A DNA stretch of 41,223 nucleotides, taken from assembly GCF_002149035.1 (NCBI RefSeq), contig NZ_NGFP01000041.1:5104-46326 (forward strand), written 5' to 3'. Both the position numbers and the translations under genes were made by a program. Positions 15,744-22,684 of the stretch are shown piece by piece. Position 1 is the first letter of the stretch. Each line of letters opens with the position of its first letter. The notes below the pieces were generated by a model that saw only the letters and a list, made by a program, of their open reading frames with translations, was not told the DNA's origin and did no database searches. Source of the DNA: Streptosporangium minutum (GTDB taxonomy: Bacteria; Actinomycetota; Actinomycetes; Streptosporangiales; Streptosporangiaceae).

Positions 15744-15852
15744 TGAGGACGTCGAGCGTCTTCGCGAGTGAGGGAACGAGCCGGAAACGGGCGGTGCGGT
15801 ACTGGACGGCCACCGATGAAGCACTCGGCAGACCCGGACGAGCACTCGTACC

Positions 15853-16440
15853 TCAGGGTCGCGGTCGAGGGCCCATGCCGGTGAAGAGGGCGTCGAGGAT
15901 CCGGTCGACATACTCATGGGTCAGTGGTTCCTGAGTGATCAGGAGCTGGAAGTACAGCGGGCCGGACAGGATCGCCATCGCCAGGTCGAGGTCGAAGCCG
16001 GGCGACAGCTGGCCCTGGTCGCGGGCCGCCTTCAGCCGGGCGACGGTCTTGTCCGCCTGCGGGGCGATGAAGCGCTCGTTGAGTGCGGCGGCGATCCGGG
16101 AATCGTGCTGGGCCTCGCCGATCAGGGCCTGGAACAAGGGGCCGAAGGACGCTCCGGCCAGCAGGTCGACGGCCGCGTAGATCTGCGCGCGCAGATCGGC
16201 GACGACGTCGCCGGTGTCGGGATAGTCCAGGCCCGGCCCGTTCAGCGACAAGAGCGAGTCGAGCAGCAGAGCCCCCTTGGATGACCATCGGCGGTAGATG
16301 GTGTGCTTGCCGGCGCCGGCGCGGGCCGCGACCGCTTCGATGCTCAGGTTGGCGTAGCCGATCTCCCGGCCCAGCTCCAGCGTGGTCCGCATGATGGCCT
16401 CGGTCCGGTCGGCGCCGCGACGATGGGGTGCGTCCGTCAT
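15853..16440 (-). CDS. TetR family transcriptional regulator
   Basis: A 195-residue repressor. The N-terminal helix-turn-helix is clear (SIEAVAARAGAGKHTIYRRW, about residues 33-52, followed by the usual K-x-ALL segment). The C-terminal ligand domain resembles the TetR_C_11/16-like class. ATG 16440 has AAGGTGG four bases upstream. Two copies of a palindromic site lie immediately upstream, one placed between likely -35 and -10 elements of this gene, so autoregulation and control of the divergent genes are likely. The inducer is unknown; the divergent genes encode an erythromycin-esterase-family enzyme and a FAD monooxygenase, suggesting an antibiotic or aromatic small molecule. Confidence 0.9.
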   Translation of the reverse strand: MTDAPHRRGADRTEAIMRTTLELGREIGYANLSIEAVAARAGAGKHTIYRRWSSKGALLLDSLLSLNGPGLDYPDTGDVVADLRAQIYAAVDLLAGASFGPLFQALIGEAQHDSRIAAALNERFIAPQADKTVARLKAARDQGQLSPGFDLDLAMAILSGPLYFQLLITQEPLTHEYVDRILDALFTGMGPRPRP

Positions 16441-16455
16441 GCCGCCACCTTATCG

Positions 16456-16473
16456 GTACGGCACGTGCCGTAC
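16456..16473. promoter_or_regulatory. TetR operator, site 1 (perfect 18-bp palindrome)
   Basis: GTACGGCACGTGCCGTAC is a perfect palindrome in the 5' region of tetR. It lies between a possible tetR -35 (TGTCAA) and -10 (CGATAA) on the minus strand and directly abuts the TTGACA on the plus strand. Nineteen bases starting at 16452 are identical to site 2. Confidence 0.8.
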
Positions 16474-16502
16474 TTGACAGTGAGAGCCCGCTTGAGCATC
16501 AT
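16474..16502 (+). promoter_or_regulatory. Likely plus-strand promoter between two TetR operators
   Basis: TTGACA at 16474-16479 is a consensus -35 element; CATCAT at 16497-16502 lies 17 bases later as a weak -10. It would drive the short frame at 16635, the esterase-family gene and perhaps the monooxygenase. Operator 1 touches the -35 and operator 2 covers the expected start of transcription. Confidence 0.6.
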
Positions 16503-16505
16503 CGC

Positions 16506-16524
16506 ATCGGTACGGCACGTGCCG
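16506..16524. promoter_or_regulatory. TetR operator, site 2
   Basis: These 19 bases repeat exactly the sequence at 16452-16470, including the 12-base palindromic core CGGCACGTGCCG (16513-16524). Spacing between sites is 54 bases, about five helical turns, so both would lie on one DNA face. Confidence 0.75.
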
Positions 16525-16634
16525 ATGCGCTAAGGAGAGCGACCGCCAAGGGCGGCGTGTCCCACCTCGACACGCACGGCGCCCAGGCAACGAGACCCGC
16601 CGTTCTCCCCCACTTCTCCGGAAAGAAGACGATC

Positions 16635-16691
16635 ATGGCCGGCAGCATCGACGACCCGGAGAAAGCGGCCCCCGCGCAGATGCAGGGGTAA
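16635..16691 (+). CDS. Short frame (18 codons) upstream of the esterase gene
   Basis: An ATG behind GGAAAG opens an 18-residue frame beginning MAGSIDD and ending MQG, in the leader between the TetR-controlled promoter and the erythromycin-esterase gene. It could be a leader peptide, or the remnant N-terminus of a deleted gene. Nothing in it identifies a family. The following 16692-16877 bases hold no other recognisable gene. Confidence 0.3.
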   Translation: MAGSIDDPEKAAPAQMQG

Positions 16692-16877
16692 GGCGGCCCA
16701 CCCCCAGCGAGGGCGACGGACCGCTCAGCAGTCCTGGCACAGGACAACCGGCAGCCCGGCGCGGCCCGGTGGCTTCACCGCCATGCCGCCGAGCTCCCGT
16801 GGCGCCCCGCGTGCGGTGTCCCGCACTCCCATCCCGTCATTCGATTCACCTTCCAACACCGGAATCGAGCTGTCAGC

Positions 16878-18149
16878 ATGCCTGTCCCGTCCCACCACAC
16901 CTCATTCGCCGGCTGGCTTGGCGCCCATGCCGTCCCGCTCACCCACCTCGACCCCGAGGCGCCGCTCGATGACCTGGAGCCGCTGCGCGAGCTCATCGGC
17001 AACGCGCGCGTCGTCGCGATCGGTGAGAACTCCCACTTCATCAACGAGTTCGCGCTCATGCGCCGGCGCATCCTGCGGTTCCTGGTCGAACGCTGTGGCT
17101 TCACCGTCCTGGCCTTCGAGTACGGCTTCAGCGAAGGCTTTCCCCTTGACGCGTGGGCTCAAGGCGAGGGCACGGACGATGACCTGTCGGCCCACCTCGC
17201 CACGGCGATCCCCGTGGGGCTCGATGAGCCACTGCGCTGGATGCGCCGGCGCAACGCCACAGCCGCGGCGCCGGTCCGTTTCGCCGGGATCGACATCCCG
17301 GCGGCCGGTGGGTCCGTGCTTCCCGCCCTGGCACCGGTCGCCGACTACCTGCGCCAGGTCGATCCCGAGACCCTCCCCGCGATCCAGAAGGCGATGCGGA
17401 TCGCCGAATCGTTCGCCGGCGCCTCCGCGGCCGCGGCCGCACCGGCCTGGACCCGCCTGGCCGCCGCCGAGCAGGACGCCCTCAGCGCGACCCTGATGCG
17501 TCTGCTCATCCGGTTCCGCGCCGTCGCACCGCTGTACGTCTCCCGTGGTGACCAGCACAGTTATGACATCGCCCTGCGTCGCCTCGAGGCCGCCTGCCAC
17601 GCCGACTACGGCTTTCGCGCCATGGCCGGCCTGTACGCCGGCAACGGCCTGACCGCCGACACCTCGGCCCGGGACGTCTACATGGCCGGGTCGATCCTGT
17701 GGCACCTGGAGCGCCTCCACCCCGGGACCCGGATCGTGCTGGCGGCCCACAACGCCCACATCCAGAAAACGCCGGTCTCCTTCAACGGCCACCTCACCGG
17801 GCTCCCCATGGGACAGCACCTGCACAGCTCCCTGGGCGATGACTACGTCGCCCTCGCCCTGACCGGCATCACCGGACACACCGCCGACATGCGCCCCGAC
17901 GAGAACGCCCGCTTCGGTTTCGCCATCGACGACACCGCGCTGGAGCCGCCCGAGCAGGGAAGCGTCGAAGCCGCCTTCGCCGACGCCGGCCTGGGGCTCA
18001 GCATCGCCGACCTCCGCCGGGCGCACCACGAGGTCCCCGGCCCCGACCGCATCCGGATCCAGAGCGCCTACCTGCACACCCCCGTCCTCGACGCGTTCGA
18101 CGGCGTCCTCAGCACCCCGACCTCCACCGTGGCCGACATCGCAAGCTGA
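16878..18149 (+). CDS. Erythromycin esterase family protein
   Basis: A 423-residue protein of the erythromycin-esterase (EreA/B-like) family. The conserved pieces are present in order: GENSHFINEF near residue 50 (Glu and His of the active site), AFEYGFSEGF near 80, a central ADYGFRAMAG region, and AAHNAHIQK near 300. Some members hydrolyse macrolide lactones; many others have unknown substrates, so macrolide resistance is a hypothesis. The ribosome-binding site before ATG 16878 is weak. It is divergent from tetR and shares the double-operator region. A FAD monooxygenase follows on the same strand after 145 bases. The product has no signal peptide and should be cytoplasmic. Confidence 0.85.
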   Translation: MPVPSHHTSFAGWLGAHAVPLTHLDPEAPLDDLEPLRELIGNARVVAIGENSHFINEFALMRRRILRFLVERCGFTVLAFEYGFSEGFPLDAWAQGEGTDDDLSAHLATAIPVGLDEPLRWMRRRNATAAAPVRFAGIDIPAAGGSVLPALAPVADYLRQVDPETLPAIQKAMRIAESFAGASAAAAAPAWTRLAAAEQDALSATLMRLLIRFRAVAPLYVSRGDQHSYDIALRRLEAACHADYGFRAMAGLYAGNGLTADTSARDVYMAGSILWHLERLHPGTRIVLAAHNAHIQKTPVSFNGHLTGLPMGQHLHSSLGDDYVALALTGITGHTADMRPDENARFGFAIDDTALEPPEQGSVEAAFADAGLGLSIADLRRAHHEVPGPDRIRIQSAYLHTPVLDAFDGVLSTPTSTVADIAS

Positions 18150-18294
18150 GGGACCTCGACTTGAACGCTGGGACGAGTTGTTCAGCCCCGCCGGTCGTGC
18201 CGCACGGTCGCCGGCCGAGGCAAGCATCTTCGGACATGTTGTTGACGATCAGGTCGCGCGATGACGCGACGAAAGCCTGCGAGGAGAGTGACCG

Positions 18295-19824
18295 GTGACG
18301 AACGCCGATGTGATCATTGTGGGGGCCGGGCCGACCGGTCTCATGCTGGCCGTTGAACTGCGTTTGGCCGGGGTGCGGCCGTTGGTGCTGGAACGGCAGC
18401 CGAAGCGCCGGGACATCCCCAAGGCCGGGGGCCTGGGCGGGCAGATCCTGGAGCTGCTGCGCTGTCGCGGGTTGCTGGAACGATTCGAAGCCGCCTGCAC
18501 CGGCCCCGCTCCCGCCCCTCGCTTCCCGTTCGGCGGGGTGCACCTGGACTTCACCCAACTGGCAGACCCGCCGCTGCACGCTCTGCCGCTACCGCAGCAG
18601 CAACTCGAGCGGCTGCTCGACGACCGCGCCGCCGAACTCGGTGTCGACATCCGCCGGGGGCACGAGGTGGCCGGGGCTAGCCAGGACGACGCAGCGGTGA
18701 GGGTGGACGTGCGCGGCCCCGACGGGCCGTACCAGGTGAGCGCCCGCTACCTCGTGGGCTGCGACGGCGCGCGCAGCCGGGTCCGGGACCTGGCCGGCAT
18801 CGGCTTCCCCGGCACCACCTATCCGGAGGTCAACCGGCTGGCCCAGGTCAGCTTGCCCGACACGGTGACCGTGCTCGGCAATGGCGATCTCGACGTGCCC
18901 GGCTTCGGCACGATCCGCGCGGGTTTCACCCGGACGGACCACGGCCTGTTCGGCCTCGGCTCCTCGCCTGATTCCAAGGTCGTCTCCCTCTACACCACCG
19001 AAGACGAGAGCACCGAATACGACGACGACATCCCGATGACCGTCGCCGAACTCCAGGACGGCATCCGCCGCGTGCTCGGCGTGAACCTGCCCGTGGGAGA
19101 GGCGATCCGGCTGTCGCGCTTCACCTTCAAGGCCCGGCAGGCCGAACGCTACCGCCAGGGGCGGATCCTGCTCGCCGGCGATGCGGCGCACCTGTTCCCG
19201 GCCACCGGCGTGGCACTCAACGCCGGCATGCTGGACGCGGTCAACCTGGCCTGGAAGCTGGCCGCCGACCTGCAGGGCTGGGCGCCGACCGGCCTGCTGG
19301 ACACCTACCACGACGAACGTCACCTCGCCGGCGCCCGCACCATGCTGCACACCCGCGCCCAGGTGGCCCTGCGGCGCGGACACGACGCGGCCGCCGAAGC
19401 ACTGCGAGACGTCTTCTCCGAACTGCTCACCGACGAACAACCGCTGCGCCGGATGGGAGCCCTGGTCGCCGGCACCGACATCCGCTACCCGATGCCAGGC
19501 ATGAGCCACCACCCGCTGACCGGCACCTTCACTCCCGACCTCACCCTGCACACCGACCAGGGCGTCACCGGCGTCGCGCAACTCATGCACCCCGCCCGGC
19601 CCATCCTGCTCGACCTCGCCGACCGCCCGGACCTCCGCCGGCACGCCTGGGACTGGCGACATCGCGTCGACGTCCACACCGCCAAAACCGATGACCGACC
19701 GGCCGACGCCCTGCTGATCCGCCCGGACGGCCACATCGCCTGGGCCGCGACCCTCGACGAACCTGCCGGCACCACCGCGCCCGCGCTGCGCGAAGCGCTC
19801 TCCTCCTGGTTCGGCACACCCTGA
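18295..19824 (+). CDS. FAD-dependent aromatic/polyketide hydroxylase
   Basis: A 509-residue class A flavoprotein monooxygenase. It has the FAD dinucleotide fold GAGPTGLMLAVELRLAG at residues 9-25, the DG motif GCDGARSRVRDLAG near 158, and the GD motif GRILLAGDAAHLFPATG near 293. The C-terminal part (after about residue 400) resembles the thioredoxin-like domain of phenol hydroxylase/polyketide hydroxylases. Relatives hydroxylate aromatic polyketides or inactivate rifamycins and tetracyclines. The GTG start has GAGGAG about eight bases upstream. With the TetR regulator and Ere-family enzyme next to it, a detoxification or small-molecule tailoring cassette is plausible. A 23-bp tandem duplication covers its stop codon. 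Confidence 0.88.
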   Translation: MTNADVIIVGAGPTGLMLAVELRLAGVRPLVLERQPKRRDIPKAGGLGGQILELLRCRGLLERFEAACTGPAPAPRFPFGGVHLDFTQLADPPLHALPLPQQQLERLLDDRAAELGVDIRRGHEVAGASQDDAAVRVDVRGPDGPYQVSARYLVGCDGARSRVRDLAGIGFPGTTYPEVNRLAQVSLPDTVTVLGNGDLDVPGFGTIRAGFTRTDHGLFGLGSSPDSKVVSLYTTEDESTEYDDDIPMTVAELQDGIRRVLGVNLPVGEAIRLSRFTFKARQAERYRQGRILLAGDAAHLFPATGVALNAGMLDAVNLAWKLAADLQGWAPTGLLDTYHDERHLAGARTMLHTRAQVALRRGHDAAAEALRDVFSELLTDEQPLRRMGALVAGTDIRYPMPGMSHHPLTGTFTPDLTLHTDQGVTGVAQLMHPARPILLDLADRPDLRRHAWDWRHRVDVHTAKTDDRPADALLIRPDGHIAWAATLDEPAGTTAPALREALSSWFGTP

Positions 19825-19849
19825 AATCCTGGTTCGGCACACCCTGAAA
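19804..19849. repeat. 23-bp perfect tandem duplication across a stop codon
   Basis: Bases 19804-19826, which include the last codons and TGA of the monooxygenase gene, are repeated exactly at 19827-19849. Confidence 0.95.
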
Positions 19850-19992
19850 CGACGGCGAGATCGCCGCGCTGAGGCAGGCGTGGCCCAGCGGGGGCAACTG
19901 GTTGATCATTCACTGCATCGAGCCGGGTCAGGCCGGGTTTGTAGCCGTAGCACTCGGGCGAGGGCCCGGCGTCGGTCGCGGAAGGAGGCGGC

Positions 19993-20026
19993 GGGCCGGT
20001 CGCGGGCGCGGGCCGGTCGCGGGCGC
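19993..20026. repeat. 17-bp perfect tandem duplication
   Basis: GGGCCGGTCGCGGGCGC occurs twice head to tail at 19993-20009 and 20010-20026, in the gap before lemA. Nothing else is recognised between 19850 and 20127. Confidence 0.9.
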
Positions 20027-20127
20027 GCAATGCTTCTGCAGGCGAGGTGCAAGGGGTCCGGGGTCAGATGAGTGACCGCGCGGCGGACCGGGTCCGCGCA
20101 CGCCGCCACTCTCCCCGGGAGGCTCCC

Positions 20128-20697
20128 TTGGTCACTCAGGCCGTTCTCGTCTTTCTCGCCCTGGTCCTCGTGCTGCTCCTCGTGCTGCTCCTCGTCTCGA
20201 CCTACAACGGGCTGGTCCGCAAGCGCGGCGCGGTGGACAGCGCCTGGGCCCAGGTCGACGTGCAGCTCAAGCACCGTCACGAGCTCGTCCCGGACCTGGT
20301 GGAGACCGTGAGGGGCTACGCCGCCCACGAGTGGCAGGCTCTGGAGGCGGTGCTCGCCACGCGCTCCCGGGCGGCCGGCGCCCAGAGCCGTGCCGAGCGG
20401 GCGGTCGCCGAGACCACGCTGTCCGGGGCGCTGCGGAACCTGTTCGAGGTGGCCGAGTCCCACCCCGGCCTGAAGGCCGACCAGAACTTCGCCGAGCTAC
20501 GGGAGGAACTGGCCACCACCGAGAACCGGATCGCCTCCTCCCGGCAGCACCACGACGACGCCGTCCTCATCTACAACAACGTGATCCAGATGGTCCCGGC
20601 CAACATCGTGGCGGGCGTGACCGGCTTCGCGCGGCGCGAGTACTTCCGGGCACCGGATGAGGAAGGCGGCCGGGTCCGGGCGCGGTCCCGGCAATGA
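20128..20697 (+). CDS. lemA: LemA family protein
   Basis: A 189-residue LemA protein: one strongly hydrophobic N-terminal helix (about residues 4-23), STYNGLVRKR directly after it, and then a long alpha-helical domain with WAQVDVQLKHRHELVPDLVETV, NLFEVAESHPGLKADQNF and YNNVIQMVPANIVA, all diagnostic. The N-terminus is outside or in the membrane and the coiled bundle follows; the cellular role is unresolved in most bacteria. TTG 20128 is chosen because GGGAGG lies five bases upstream and it places the helix at the N-terminus; the frame could extend to 20047 but without a site. LemA is often paired with TPM or HtpX proteases; neither is adjacent here, though the M48 protease lies 7 kb away. Confidence 0.9.
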   Translation: MVTQAVLVFLALVLVLLLVLLLVSTYNGLVRKRGAVDSAWAQVDVQLKHRHELVPDLVETVRGYAAHEWQALEAVLATRSRAAGAQSRAERAVAETTLSGALRNLFEVAESHPGLKADQNFAELREELATTENRIASSRQHHDDAVLIYNNVIQMVPANIVAGVTGFARREYFRAPDEEGGRVRARSRQ

Positions 20698-20796
20698 GAT
20701 CCCCGGCCGCCGCGGCGTCGTCCCCCGGGGTGGTCACCGCTCCCGGGCCCGCGACGACCGGGGACCCGGCCACCGCGCGACCGGGACGGCCGGGAA

Positions 20797-20957
20797 CCGG
20801 GAGAGGCCGTCAGGACAGCCGGGAGAGGCCGTCAAGACAGCCTGGAGAGACCGTCAGGGGCGGACGAGAGGGCGTCAGGGACAGCCCTCTGGAAGAGACC
20901 ATCAGGGACGGACCGGAGAGGCCGTCAGGCGGACCGGAGAGGGTGTCAGGGGCGGAC
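20797..20957. repeat. Degenerate 21-25-bp minisatellite (about seven units)
   Basis: Seven imperfect units of the form CCGGGAGAGGCCGTCAGGACAG run from 20797 to about 20957; the first two (20797-20840) differ by one base. The last unit overlaps the stop codon of the second NlpC/P60 gene (20946-20948). Units are contiguous with no spacers, so this is not a CRISPR array. Bases 20698-20796 show no other feature. Confidence 0.8.
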
Positions 20958-21938
20958 GGCCCCGACCAGGCGGCGGCCGTAGGCCGACAGGGGGACGACT
21001 TTGACGACGTCTCCGGTCTGCGGGGCGTGGACGATCTTGCCGTTGCCCGCGTAGAGGCTCACATGGCCCAGTCCCTCGCTGAAGATGAGGTCCCCGGCCT
21101 GGAGCTCGCTCACTGAGACCTTGCGGCTCGCGCCCCAGCTCCACTGCTCCCAGGTCGTGCGGGGAAGGCTGACGCCGCCGCTGCGCCAGGCGGCCTGGAC
21201 GAGGCCGGAGCAGTCCCAGCCCCCCGGGCCCGTGCCGCCGTACTGGTAGGGCTTGCCGACCTGGGCGAAGGCGAAGGCCAGGGCGGCCCGGGCGTTGCCC
21301 GAGGCCGGGCCGTTGTACTGGATCCCGGTGCTGTTGGGATCGCCGGTCCGGAAGGTGCCGAGCTCGCGCAGCAGCTTGGTCTGGGCCTTCACCATCTTCT
21401 CGACCTTGGCCTTCTCCGCGGCCAGCTCGTCACGCGTCTTGTCGGCCTCGGCCAGTGCCTCCTTGGCCGTGTCGCGGCTCACACGCAGCAGCTTGTTCGC
21501 CTCGTCGAAGGCCTCCAGGGACAGGGCACGGGAGGCGGCCATCTGGTCGACGGCGGCCAGGCCGCTCAGCAGCGTTCCGGGATCGGGCTTGTTGATCATG
21601 CCCTCCCAGCCGCTCACCCCGCCGAGCTGGTAGCTGCTGACCGCCATCGTGACGAGCTCCTGGCGCAGCCCTGCGACCTTGGCGTTCTGGCGCGTGAGGT
21701 CGCCGTTCAGCGCCCGGTACTTCTTGCGGGCCTTCTTCAGCTTCTCGCCGGCCTGGTTGTACTTCTCGACGACCTTGTCGGCCTGGTCGTTGAGCTTCTC
21801 CAGCTTCTTCTTGGCCTGGGCGACGGTCGGCTTCGGTTCGGCGAAGGCACCGCCGACCGGTAGCAGGAACAGCGCGAGCGCCACCCCCACAGCCATCGGC
21901 ATCCGCCCGAACCCACCCGGCATACCCGCCACGGCCAC
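20946..21938 (-). CDS. Secreted coiled-coil NlpC/P60 peptidoglycan endopeptidase (RipA/Rv2190c-like)
   Basis: A 330-residue exported hydrolase. A signal peptide ends near residue 34 (AFA), then a Lys/Glu/Ala-rich coiled coil spans about residues 38-195, and the C-terminal NlpC/P60 domain has the catalytic Cys in GWDCSGLVQAAW, the His in GLGHVSLYAG and the third residue in KIVHAPQTGD. Coiled-coil NlpC/P60 proteins such as RipA act at the septum, and the coiled coil usually restrains or targets the enzyme. The GTG start has GGAGG seven bases upstream. Its place next to the pimB/fadD region and the exonuclease gene matches the Rv2190c position. Unlike the other NlpC/P60 gene it has no riboswitch, only a short leader with a TACTAT -10-like element. 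Confidence 0.9.
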   Translation of the reverse strand: MAVAGMPGGFGRMPMAVGVALALFLLPVGGAFAEPKPTVAQAKKKLEKLNDQADKVVEKYNQAGEKLKKARKKYRALNGDLTRQNAKVAGLRQELVTMAVSSYQLGGVSGWEGMINKPDPGTLLSGLAAVDQMAASRALSLEAFDEANKLLRVSRDTAKEALAEADKTRDELAAEKAKVEKMVKAQTKLLRELGTFRTGDPNSTGIQYNGPASGNARAALAFAFAQVGKPYQYGGTGPGGWDCSGLVQAAWRSGGVSLPRTTWEQWSWGASRKVSVSELQAGDLIFSEGLGHVSLYAGNGKIVHAPQTGDVVKVVPLSAYGRRLVGAVRP

Positions 21939-22023
21939 GACGCCGCCTCCCCCAGTGCAAAGACCTGGGCGGAATAGTACAGAACCAGTAAGGGTTAGCT
22001 CACCTTTTTGGCTGTTTTGCTCT

Positions 22024-22638
22024 TTACCCGCAGGCGGCGATCCCGCAGATCTTCGCGGTCATCCTGCCGGCGTCCTTCAACTGGTCGGCCCAGTCCCGCT
22101 TGACCGGCTTGGCGTACTCCCCGGCCCGAAGGTAGACCAGCACCGCGTTCCCCTTGCGGACCACCACGCTCCGGTCTCCGCCGATGCCGGCCTTCTTGCC
22201 GTAGTAGACCTGCCCGGAGACCTTCAGGGCGTCGTCTCCGAGGCCGGCCACGGCGGTGGAGGCGTAGCGGTAGCCGGAGCCGCCGTCGCTCCTCGACCCG
22301 CACGCGGACAGCGCCGCGCGGATCTGGGCCATGGCCTGCTCCGCGTCCGCCCTGGAGCCGTACAGAAGCACCTGCTCGACCTTCATGAAGTCCGGCACAC
22401 CGGTGAACCTCACCGTCCGCGCGGCCACCCGGCCCGCCTTGCCGACGGCGCCCCTGCCGCACGGGTCGACCGCGAACCGCGCCTTCGGCGAGTCGCTGAC
22501 CTTCCAGTTGGTCTCGGGGTCGCGGTCCTTCACGGCCGCGGCCTTCTCGTACAGCAGGAAGCCCTTGGGGATGCCCGGGGCGGCGGCGGCCGTACCGGCC
22601 ACGAGGGCGGCGCAGACCAGTACGATGATCTTCTGCAT
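22024..22638 (-). CDS. Secreted protein, possible sensor-like domain
   Basis: A 204-residue exported protein: a clear signal peptide with cleavage after about residue 21 (AAAAP), then an alpha/beta domain with cysteines in DPCGRG, SACGSR and KICGIAACG that probably form disulfides. The pattern (strand-rich start, EQAMAQIRAALSACG helix, AGLGDDAL, VVVRKGNAVLVYLR) resembles the extracellular PknH-like sensor domain of actinobacteria, but this is an impression rather than a match. ATG 22638 is preceded by GGAGG eight bases upstream. It lies 46 bases after the NYN protein gene, on the same strand. Function is unknown. Confidence 0.7.
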   Translation of the reverse strand: MQKIIVLVCAALVAGTAAAAPGIPKGFLLYEKAAAVKDRDPETNWKVSDSPKARFAVDPCGRGAVGKAGRVAARTVRFTGVPDFMKVEQVLLYGSRADAEQAMAQIRAALSACGSRSDGGSGYRYASTAVAGLGDDALKVSGQVYYGKKAGIGGDRSVVVRKGNAVLVYLRAGEYAKPVKRDWADQLKDAGRMTAKICGIAACG

Positions 22639-22684
22639 CGAATCAACCTCCAGTGTGATCCGATGCACCATAAGGCCAAAAGGT

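Noticed and set aside
16878-18149. Proven macrolide-resistance gene
   Set aside because: Family motifs are present, but many members have other or unknown substrates, so only the family name is given.
18253-18270. Small inverted repeat (GTCGCG / CGCGAC) before the FAD monooxygenase
   Set aside because: Six-base arms are expected often in such GC-rich DNA, and no second copy or promoter match supports an operator.
20797-20957. CRISPR-like array
   Set aside because: Units are contiguous, degenerate and only 21-25 bases, without unique spacers or cas genes nearby.
20694-21116. 140-codon plus-strand frame overlapping the lemA stop
   Set aside because: It is low-complexity, built from the minisatellite, and runs antisense into the NlpC/P60 gene.
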